64,000 nucleotides of DNA from positions 992,001 through 1,056,000 of the forward strand of contig NZ_CP134227.1 of the NCBI RefSeq assembly GCF_031656915.1. The letters run 5' to 3'. Made by a program: the position numbers and the translations under genes. The stretch comes from Nocardioides marmorisolisilvae. GTDB taxonomy: Bacteria; Actinomycetota; Actinomycetes; Propionibacteriales; Nocardioidaceae. The notes beneath the pieces were generated by a model, which had not been told where the DNA came from, searched no databases, and was given only the letters and a program-made list of their open reading frames with translations. This document shows, in pieces, positions 51,178 to 59,000 of this stretch; the stretch's first letter is position 1, and each line of letters starts with the position of its first letter.

Positions 51178-51188
51178 TGTCCACATAA

Positions 51189-52216
51189 TCGAGCACGACC
51201 CCGAGGCCGTGGAGCGCCTGGAGTACGCCAAGCGCTTCCGCCGCTCCCTGACGCACGAGGCACAACAGCTGCGTGACGAGGTCGCCGAGCGCGAGGCCGA
51301 CGCCGCCGAGGTCGAGCGGCTGCGCGGCGAGGGCCTGCCGGTACTGACCGCCGAAGAGGTCGCGGCGGCTGACGAGGTGCTGCGCATCGAGCGTCTGCTC
51401 AACGCCGAGGGCGAGCCGGTGCCGGAGGAGGAGTGGCCCAGCGTCCCGGGCGCTCGCGTCCACGTCGTCAAGGAGTGGGTCTACCCCGAGGACGAGTACG
51501 ACGAGAGCGAGGACGACACCGACTACGAGGCCGACGACTACGAGCCCGCCGAGCCCTACCGGCAGTACGTGCCGGTGTGGGTCGTTACCGACCTCGACGC
51601 CTCCGGCCTGCGGCGTCGTGGCGGCGTCAGTGGCGGCGCGAGCAGCGGCAGCACCGCCGACGAGGACGCGGGCGAGAGCGAGGAGGAGGCCGAGGCCCGC
51701 CGCGAGGAGCGCCGCCGTGTGATCGCCTACAACAAGGCGTGGGCCAGTGCGGAGACGGTGCGCCGCGAGTGGCTGGCCGGGTTCGTCGCTCGCAAGACGG
51801 CCCCGAAAGGAGCCGAAGCCCTGATCTGCGAGGCGGTCGTCACCGGCCACCACTCGCTGAGCAAGGCCATGGACCACCGGCACCCGATGCTCTTCACGCT
51901 GCTCGGCATCCCGGCCCCGACCGGCTACTACGGCGCAGGCCAGGACGAGTGCCGCAAGATCACCACCAAGGCGACCACTCCGAAGGCCGCGACCATGACC
52001 ACGCTCGCCGCCGTCGTCGCCGCATGGGAGGCGACCACCGGCAAGCACTCCTGGCGCAACCCGAGCGCGTGGGACGCCCGCGTGCTCGGCGCGCTCGTGG
52101 AGTGGGGTTACCAGCCCAGCGAGGTCGAGTGCATCCTGCTCGGCGAGGAGCCCGAGCCGGACGCCGACACGGAGGGCGAGGCCAACGCCGACGAGGCCAG
52201 CGACAGCGCCGCCTGA
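51189..52216 (+). pseudogene. ParB-like protein, C-terminal part
   Basis: Continuation of the gene at 44909: EHDPEAVERLEYAKRFRRSLTHEAQQLRDEVAEREADAAEVERL is a coiled-coil region, followed by a very acidic stretch (DEYDESEDDTDYEADDYE) and a C-terminal domain with EWLAGFVARKTAPKGAEALICEAVV. It has no start codon of its own with a ribosome site; a GTG at 51209 is possible. In the restored gene the product is 527 residues, a size seen for ParB-like proteins of actinobacterial conjugative plasmids. Confidence 0.85.
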
Positions 52217-52331
52217 CGCGTCGCCCCTCCCCCACCCGAGGGCGGTTCTCCCTGTGGAGAACCGCCCCTCAGTGGAATAGAAACCATAGAATAACTCAGT
52301 TCGTTTGATCCGCTACCCGGGAGGACCCCGC

Positions 52332-53341
52332 ATGTCACACGAGATCGAGACCCACGGCACGCAGGCTGCCGCCGTCTTCGCCCGCAAGGACGCCTGGCAC
52401 CGGCTGGGCACAACCGTCCGCGACCGCGCATTCTCCGCCGAGGAGGCCATGACGCTCGGCCACCTGGGCGGCTGGGAGGTGCGCAAGTTGCCGCTCACCA
52501 CCGCCGAGGTCAGCGAGGGCGGCGCGGCGTCACGCCGATCGAGATCCCCGGGTTCGCCACGGTGCGCACTACCCCGTTCACCGGCCAGCCCGAGGCGCTC
52601 GGCGTCGTTGGCGGCGGCTACACCCCACTGCAGAACGAGGACCACGCCGAGTTCCTGAACCTGCTGGCCGACGAGTCCGGCGCGATCTTCGACACAGCCG
52701 GGTCGCTACGCGGCGGGCGGCAGGTGTTCATCACGATGCAGCTGCCGAACTCACTCACGGTCGGCGGCACCGACCGCGTCGACCTCAACATCGCCGCGCT
52801 CAACAGCCACGACGGCAGCAGCGCGTTCCTCATCCTCGTCACGCCGGTCCGCGTCGTGTGCGCGAACACCCAGAGCGCGGCCCTGCGCAACCACGAGTCG
52901 TCGTTCTCGATCCGGCACACGCGCAACGCCAAGGCCGCCGTCCAGGCCGCCCGCGACGCGCTCGGGCTGACCTTCACCTACGTCGACGCGTTCCAGGTCG
53001 AGGCCGAGCGGCTGATCCAGCAGACCATGACCGACGCGACGTTCGACGCCCTGATCGACGCCACGTTCGGCAAGGCCGAGGCCAGCGCCACCAAGCGCGT
53101 CCGCGAGACCGAGCGCCGCCGCCGCTCCCGGCTGCACTGGCTGTTCGCCGACGCCGAGACCCAGGCCGGCATCCGCGACACCGCGTGGGCCGGCTATCAG
53201 GCCGTCGCGGAGTACGTCGACCACTACGCCCCGGTCCGCACCAAGGGCGACGAGGCCGCTGCCCGCGCCACTCGCGTGCTCACCAGCGACGACCCCGACC
53301 GGATCAAGCGCCGCGCCTGGACCGCGCTCGCCCCGGCCTGA
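52332..53341 (+). pseudogene. DUF932 phage/plasmid-like protein, one frameshift
   Basis: MSHEIETHGTQAAAVFARKDAWHRLGT is the conserved opening of the DUF932 (phage/plasmid-like TIGR03299) family. The frame breaks at about 52530 in GGCGGCGCGGCGTCACG; the following frame gives TPIEIPGFATVRTTPFTGQPEALGVVGGGYTPLQNEDHAEFLN and continues to the normal end. One missing base explains it (1010 nt, two more than a multiple of three). All else is intact, so a sequencing error is possible. GGGAGG lies before the ATG. Function unknown; common in conjugative elements. Confidence 0.85.
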
Positions 53342-53418
53342 CCATCCGCGCCAGTTCTTCCGGTGGCGGGCTGAGACCCCGAGTCCGGCCCGCCACCGGC
53401 CCAACCGAAGGAGGAGCC

Positions 53419-53874
53419 ATGACCGAAGCCACCGCCCTCGATACCGAGCAAGTCCGCGCATGGGAACTCCGGCCCACCGACACCCTGGTCGACCCCACAA
53501 CCGGCGTCGCGTTCCCCATCACCACCGTCTCCGTGGATGAGCCCGGCCGCGCGGGACGCAGGGTCCACATCACCGCCCTGGTCCTCGGCGCCCGCATCCT
53601 GCCGCTCAACCAGTTCGTCACCATCGCGAAGCGGGACAACACCCCGACTTCCCCTGCCGCCGACGTCGAGGCCAGCGCCGCCAAGGACCGGCACACCCTC
53701 AGCGAGACGGCCTGCGACCTGATCGTCATCGAGCACCGGCTGCGCGACGTGCGCCGCTGGACCCCCGAGACCGCCAGCGCCCACCTGGACGCGGCCCTGT
53801 CCAGCGTCGCCACGGCGCTGGACGCCCTGCACGCCGAGTACGCCCACCGCACCACCACCGAACAGGAGCAGTGA
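53419..53874 (+). CDS. hypothetical plasmid-type protein
   Basis: 151 residues, mixed beta then helical. The first half (LRPTDTLVDPTTGVAFPITTVSVDE; GRRVHITALVLGARILPLNQFVTI) looks like a small beta-barrel, the second half is a helical hairpin. AAGGAGGAG precedes the ATG. The stop shares a base with the next start (TGATG). No family recognised; the neighbours are typical of conjugative plasmids. Confidence 0.6.
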   Translation: MTEATALDTEQVRAWELRPTDTLVDPTTGVAFPITTVSVDEPGRAGRRVHITALVLGARILPLNQFVTIAKRDNTPTSPAADVEASAAKDRHTLSETACDLIVIEHRLRDVRRWTPETASAHLDAALSSVATALDALHAEYAHRTTTEQEQ

Positions 53875-54179
53875 TGTCCAAGCAGACCCAGCCGGAGCCG
53901 ACCGGCACCGTGATCAGCGAGCGCGACCAGCGCCGCATCCTCGCCGCCATGACGCGGATGCCGTACGCGGCCAGCAGCCGCGTCCCGAAGCCGTGGACGG
54001 CGCTGCGCGAGACCGTCACCGCCGATGCCGTCTTGGCGTTCCTCGACGGCCTCGCCGAGGTCCTGACCGAGGTCGCCGCAGAGAGCGACACGCACCGTCG
54101 TCGCCTGTTCTCCCTCGAGGCCGACATCGAGGCGTTCCGCCGCCTCATCGGCACCGCGCCCGCCGAGGTGACCCCGTGA
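53874..54179 (+). CDS. small hypothetical plasmid-type protein
   Basis: 101 residues, helical: SERDQRRILAAMTRMPYAASSRVPKPWTALRE, then VLTEVAAESDTHRRRLFSLEADIEAFRRLIG, which could form a coiled coil. The ATG at 53874 overlaps the preceding stop by one base, and its own stop overlaps the next GTG (54176). Part of a chain of coupled small genes. Function unknown. Confidence 0.55.
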   Translation: MSKQTQPEPTGTVISERDQRRILAAMTRMPYAASSRVPKPWTALRETVTADAVLAFLDGLAEVLTEVAAESDTHRRRLFSLEADIEAFRRLIGTAPAEVTP

Positions 54180-54422
54180 GCGCGCACATCGAGTGGCTGG
54201 CCGCCCGCGAGACCAGCGTCCAGGTGTTCACACCCGGCGACGACTGGATCGGCGCCGGGGAGCACCGCCAGCCCGTCCTGACCCTCGCCGGTGACGAAGT
54301 GGTCGCGATCCAGGGGCACGCCCGCCGAGTTGCGCGCACTGGCCGTCCGGATCACCGCCGTGGCCACCGCCGCGTCCGGTCGGCTCGACCTGGCCGCCGC
54401 ACGAGAGGACCAGCCCGCATGA
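54176..54422 (+). pseudogene. small hypothetical protein, frameshifted
   Basis: GTG at 54176 begins MSAHIEWLAARETSVQVFTPGDDW and continues to GDEVVAIQG; after a run of four G at about 54315 the natural continuation TPAELRALAVRITAVATAASGRLDLAAARE is in another frame and ends with a TGA that overlaps the next ATG at 54419. One extra base explains it. No family known. Confidence 0.55.
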
Positions 54423-54768
54423 GCGACGACGCCAGCCTCCGCGCCCTGGAGGAGCGCGCGACCCCGGCCCCTGGACTCCGGACGGCGACAAGATCCGTGC
54501 CACCGCCGCCGACGCCCTGATCCCGGACAACATCCTCGCGGCCTACTACACCGGCCACCGTCACCGGCTCGGCCTCAAGACCACCGGCCACGCCGCCGAC
54601 GTGGAGTTCATGGCCGCTGCCCGCACCGCGCTGCCTGACCGGCTCGACCGGCTCGACCGCATTCGCGCTCTTCACGCCAAGTGGGGCGAGCAGTCGCCCG
54701 AGGACGCGGACGGCTACCTCGACCTGTGGGAGACGCTCGGTCGGCTCCTAGACGGCGAGCCCGGCTGA
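54419..54768 (+). pseudogene. small hypothetical protein, frameshifted
   Basis: ATG at 54419 begins MSDDASLRALEERATPAP; a base is missing near 54472 (GCCCCTGG), after which the other frame gives DGDKIRATAADALIPDNILAAYY, then VEFMAAARTALPDRLDRLDRIRALHAKW and a proper end EDADGYLDLWETLGRLLDGEPG. It resembles small ead/Ea22-like helical proteins of phages and plasmids only in general layout. It ends just before the hairpin at 54780. Confidence 0.55.
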
Positions 54769-54779
54769 CCAACAACCGC

Positions 54780-54813
54780 AAGGCCGCCCGTGCCATCGGT
54801 GCGGGGCGGCCTT
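54780..54813. terminator. bidirectional hairpin terminator
   Basis: Perfect 10-bp stem AAGGCCGCCC with GGGCGGCCTT and a 14-nt loop, between the convergent genes ending at 54768 and 54828. Confidence 0.8.
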
Positions 54814-54827
54814 CTGCGTCCGGCTGG

Positions 54828-55355
54828 TCACCACAGGGTCAGTTGCTCGCCCAGCAGCTCCTGGAGCCGCGCGAGGTCGTCGGCTACGAGCTGCGGGTCC
54901 TCACGCGCCAGGTCACGCAGTTCCCGAGCCCGCCGACGCGGCCCGCGCGGGTCGGCCAGCGGGCTGTACGGCAGTCGCCGTTGGACGGCCCACTCCTGCC
55001 GGTTCTTGCGCGCCGTCGAGACCACGACGTGTTCCGGCGCGATCCGCTGGCACAGCGGGTTGTGACAGCGGTGCCCGAGCAGCCGCGCCTCCGCGAGCGC
55101 GTCCACACCGTGCATCACCGCGTACGCGAACCGGTGGGCGATGATCACCCGACCCGGCGCGTACCAGAACCGGCCATGGCCACCGCCGTCGGTGCGCTCC
55201 CGCTCGGACCGACCCGAGACCGCCCCGGTCCACCACAGGCACTCACTGCCCGGCACCGTGGCCACCTTCGCCCGGTAGCGCGTGAGCACCGCCGGGTCTG
55301 TGAGCGCCGCCGCGACCGCCGCGAGGCCGGCGTCATCGAGCCGCCGAGCCGGCAC
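54828..55355 (-). CDS. HNH endonuclease-like protein
   Basis: 175 residues. ECLWWTGAVSG, GHGRFWYAPGRVIIAHRFAYAVMHGV and LLGHRCHNPLCQRIAPEHVVVSTARKNRQEW together give the layout of phage-type HNH nucleases (AHR, then C-x4-C with an H-x-V end). The GTG start at 55355 has a GGGAG box and overlaps the previous gene by 23 nt. It may be a plasmid-borne nuclease or a domesticated homing-type enzyme. Confidence 0.7.
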   Translation of the reverse strand: MPARRLDDAGLAAVAAALTDPAVLTRYRAKVATVPGSECLWWTGAVSGRSERERTDGGGHGRFWYAPGRVIIAHRFAYAVMHGVDALAEARLLGHRCHNPLCQRIAPEHVVVSTARKNRQEWAVQRRLPYSPLADPRGPRRRARELRDLAREDPQLVADDLARLQELLGEQLTLW

Positions 55356-55722
55356 CCGCTCCCCCGCTCTCGGCCGCCGCGTCGGGCTCCCGCTCGGCGG
55401 CCGGGCCGCCCTCGGTCTCCGCGCTGCCGGCCGGTGCGGCCAGCCGCCGCAGCCGCGTCGCCTCCCGCACGGTGATCGTCTCGCCGCACCACTCGACCGC
55501 CTCGCCCAGGGACAGCCCCTCGACCTCGGTCAACTCCCGCAGCGCATCCCCAGCGCGCTTCTCGGTCTCGGCCACCGCCGCGTCACGCTGGCCGATCGCC
55601 ACCATGACCTGTTCGGCCAGGCCGACCACCCGGCGCTCGCGCTCCTCACGCTCGCGCCGCCTCTTGTCGGCCATCTCCCGCGCCGTACGCCGCGCCTGCT
55701 GCTTGATCGTCTGCTGACTCAT
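55333..55722 (-). CDS. coiled-coil hypothetical protein divergent from the relaxase
   Basis: 129 residues, strongly charged: KQQARRTAREMADKRRREREERERRVVGLAEQVMVAIGQRDAAVAETEKRAGDALRELTEV is a likely coiled coil, followed by GLSLGEAVEWCGETITVREATRLRRL, perhaps a HTH. Ala/Glu-rich tail. It could be an oriT-accessory or regulatory protein, given its place opposite the relaxase. A copy of the GTGATCGC-N20-TAGGTGAC element is in its upstream region. Family not recognised. Confidence 0.6.
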   Translation of the reverse strand: MSQQTIKQQARRTAREMADKRRREREERERRVVGLAEQVMVAIGQRDAAVAETEKRAGDALRELTEVEGLSLGEAVEWCGETITVREATRLRRLAAPAGSAETEGGPAAEREPDAAAESGGAGAGSAAR

Positions 55723-55756
55723 CGGTCCTCACTCCGTGTCGACATGGACTCTGACA

Positions 55757-55792
55757 GTCACCTACGACAAATCCCGGTCCCCGTGCGATCAC
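55757..55792 (-). repeat. bipartite 36-nt element, copy 2 (coiled-coil gene)
   Basis: On the minus strand GTGATCGC, 20 nt, TAGGTGAC, pointing to the gene starting at 55722. Box spacing equals the other two copies. Confidence 0.7.
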
Positions 55793-55956
55793 CTCCGGCC
55801 AAGAAGCCTTCCGAACCCACCAACCTCGACCCCAGCCAGCCCGTTCAACTCCCGCAGCCCGACCCGACGCCCCAGCCGTCACCGACACCCCTCAGCGTCC
55901 CCCCAGATTTCCGCGACCTTCCAAGTGCCACACACCTCTTGCATTCTCGGTCTGCC

Positions 55957-55969
55957 GAATAGAAAGAAC
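55957..55969. promoter_or_regulatory. GAATAGAAAGAAC box before the relaxase
   Basis: 13-nt exact reverse complement of the box at 44876-44888 before parB; it lies 21 nt upstream of copy 3 of the bipartite element. Confidence 0.5.
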
Positions 55970-55990
55970 ACATCAGCAATCCGACCGGAA

Positions 55991-56026
55991 GTGATCGCAG
56001 CGGGCGCCCGCGCGCACGTAGGTGAC
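55991..56026 (+). repeat. bipartite 36-nt element, copy 3 (relaxase)
   Basis: GTGATCGC, 20 nt, TAGGTGAC, directly upstream of and overlapping the GTG start of the relaxase gene. Together with copy 2 it borders the divergent intergenic region. Confidence 0.7.
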
Positions 56027-59000
56027 CGTGACGATGAGCCTCCACAAGCTGACGGCGGGGTCGGGGTACGACTACCTGACCCGCCAGGTCGCAGCGATGG
56101 ACGCCACGGATAAGGGCCACACCGGCCTCGCGAGCTACTACACCGAGAGGGGCGAGACTCCCGGCGTGTGGGTCGGCTCCGGCATGGAGGGACTCGAAGG
56201 GCTCGACGCCGGCGACGTCGTCACCGCTGACCACATGCAGAGCCTGTTCGGCTCCGGTCACCACCCGCTGGCCACCCAGCGGACCAAGGACCTGGACCTG
56301 CGCATCGGCCGCGACGGCGTCGACCGGCCGACCGACGCGGACTACAAGACGGCCCGCCAGCTCGGCACGCCGTACAAGGTCTACGAAAACGACATCAGCC
56401 CGTTCCGGATCGAGGTCGCCAAGCGCATCGCGGCCCTCAACGAGGCCGCCGGCCTGCCGGGTGACTGGCCGGTCCCCGCGGCCGACCGGGCCAAGGTCCG
56501 AACCGAGGTCGGCACCGAGTTCTTCCGTGCTGAGCACGGCCGCGAACCCGCCGACGCACGCGAGCTGGCCGCCGCGATCGCCAGGCACTCCCGACCGAAG
56601 ACCAACGCGGTGGCCGGCTACGACCTGACCTTCTCCCCGGTCAAGAGCGTCTCGGTGTTGTGGGCGATCTCCGACCCGAAGACCGCCGCGGTGATCGAGC
56701 GGGCCCACCAGGCGGCGATCAAGGACGCGCTGGGCTTCATCGAATCCAAGGCACTGTTCACCCGCCGGGGCACCAACGGCGTCCGCCAGGTCGACGTCCG
56801 CGGCCTGGTCGCCACGGCGTTCACCCACCGCGACTCCCGCGCGGGAGACCCTGACTTGCATACGCACGTCGCCGTTGCGAACAAGGTCCAGACGCTCGAC
56901 GGCAAGTGGCTGGCCATCGATGGCCGGCCGCTGCACAAGGCGGTGGTCTCGGCCTCGGAGACCTACAACACCGCGCTCGAGCGGCACCTGGTCGACGCCC
57001 TCGGCGTGCGGTTTAAGGAGCGGCCGAACGAGGACGCCCGCAAGCGGCCGGTGCGCGAGATCGTCGGCGTCGACCCCGAGCTGAACCGCCGCTTCTCTAA
57101 GCGCCGCGCCAGCGTCGAGGACCGCCGCAAGGTCCTCGCGGCCGCGTTCCATGCCACCCACGGCCGCCCGCCGACGCCGGTGGAGACCATCCAGCTGTCC
57201 CAGCAGGCGACGCTGGAGACCCGCGAGGCCAAGCACGAGCCGCGCTCGCTGGCCGAGCAGCGCGAGACCTGGAGCCGTGAGGCCATCGAGGCGCTGGGCA
57301 CCCCTCAACGGGTCAAGCAGATGGTCCACGGGGCGCTGAACCCGAAGGGCGCAGCGCGGTCGCTGGCCGACTCGGCCTGGTTCGCCAAGACGACCGACCG
57401 GATCGTGGCGACGATGGAGGGAGCTCGGAGCACCTGGCAGTTCTGGCACGTCTACGCCGAGGCCCAGCGGCAGGTCCGGGGCGCCAACGTGCCCACCAAC
57501 CAGGTCTCCCAGGTCGTCGAACTGCTCGTCAGCGAGGTCCTCGACGGCCGCTCGGTGAGCATGGCCCGACCCTGGGACGCCATCAGCGAACTGGTCGAGC
57601 TGCGGCGCGCGGACGGGGCCTCGGTCTACACCCAGAGCGGCGCCGTGCTGTTCACCTCGGGCAAGGTACTCGCCGCCGAGCAGCGTCTGGTCGAGGTCGC
57701 CGGCCGCCACGACGGGTACGCCGTCGAGCCGTCCTCGGTCGACCTGGCGCTGCTCGAGTCGACCGCCAACGGCATCACCCTCAACGCCGGACAGGCCACG
57801 CTGGTCCGCGAGATGGCCACCTCCGGTGCCCGGCTGCAGCTGGCGATCGCGCCCGCCGGATCCGGCAAGACCACCGCGATGCGAGCCCTGGCCAGCGCCT
57901 GGGCTGATGGTGGCGGCACCATCATCGGTCTGGCTCCCTCAGCGGCGGCCGCGGACGCGCTCCGCTCGCAGATCGACACCCAGACCGACACCCTGGCCAA
58001 ACTAACCCACTCGCTCGAGCAGGCCCGCGAGTCCGGCGCCGCGATGCCCGCCTGGGTCGCCGGCATCGACGCCTCCACCCTCGTGGTCATCGACGAGGCC
58101 GGGATGGCAGACACCCTCTCGCTGGACGCGGCGGTGTCCTACATCCTCGAGCGCGGCGGCAGCGTCCGCCTGATCGGCGACGACCAGCAGCTCTCCGCGA
58201 TCGGCGCCGGCGGCGTCCTGCGCGACATCCGCGCCACTCACGGAGCACTGCAGCTGACCGAGCTCGTCCGGTTCAAGGACCCCGCCGAGGGCGCCGCCTC
58301 GCTCGCGCTGCGCGAGGGCAAGCCCGAGTCGCTCGGCTTCTACCTCGACCGCGACCGCGTCCACGTCGGCGACCTGGCCACCATGACCGAGGACGTCTTC
58401 GCCGCCTGGCAGGCCGACCGTGCCGCCGGCCTGGACTCGATCATGCTCGCCCCCACCCGCGACCTGGTCAGCGAGCTGAACCAGCAGGCCCGCGCCCACC
58501 GGCTCGAGGGGATCGACCCGGCCGACCCCGACCATGAGTCCGCCAGCGGCCCGGTCCGCCGGCTCGCCGACGGCAACGAGGCCTCGATCGGCGAACTGAT
58601 CATCACCCGCGAGAACGACCGTCGCCTGCGTACTTCGGCTACCGACTGGGTGAAGAACGGCGACCGCTGGAACGTGCTGGAGATCCACGACGGCGGCGAC
58701 CTGACCGTCCAGCACACCCAGCACGGCCGCACCGTGCGGCTGCCCGCTGACTACGTCGCCCGATCCTCCGAGCTCGGCTACGCGTGCACCGTGCACACCG
58801 CCCAGGGCGTCACCGCCGACACGATGCACGGCCTGGCCACCGGCAGCGAGTCGCGCCAGCAGCTCTACACGATGATGACCCGCGGCGCGCACGCGAACCA
58901 CGTCTACCTCGAGGTCGTCGGCGACGGCGACCCGCACTCGGTGATCCACCCGACGCTGGTCCGGCCGCTCACGCCGACTGACATCCTCGAGTCGGTGCTG

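Larger units (their letters stand above)
45471..51188. mobile_element. two-recombinase (Tn554-like) transposon inserted in parB
   Basis: 5718-bp insertion with short imperfect terminal repeats TTATCTCGACA (45471-45481) and, inverted, TGTCCACATAA (51178-51188). It carries two overlapping tyrosine recombinase genes, then TetR, monooxygenase-like and FMN reductase cargo. There is no direct target duplication. Instead the six bases next to the left end (TCTCTG, 45465-45470) and right end (TCGAGC, 51189-51194) differ; TCGAGC is what the parB reading frame requires, so TCTCTG probably came with the element. That is the junction pattern known for Tn554-type elements. Confidence 0.85.

Noticed and set aside
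55723-56021. oriT of the conjugative element
   Set aside because: The location is right, but I could not point to a nic site or to inverted repeats of MobF type beyond the regulatory boxes listed.
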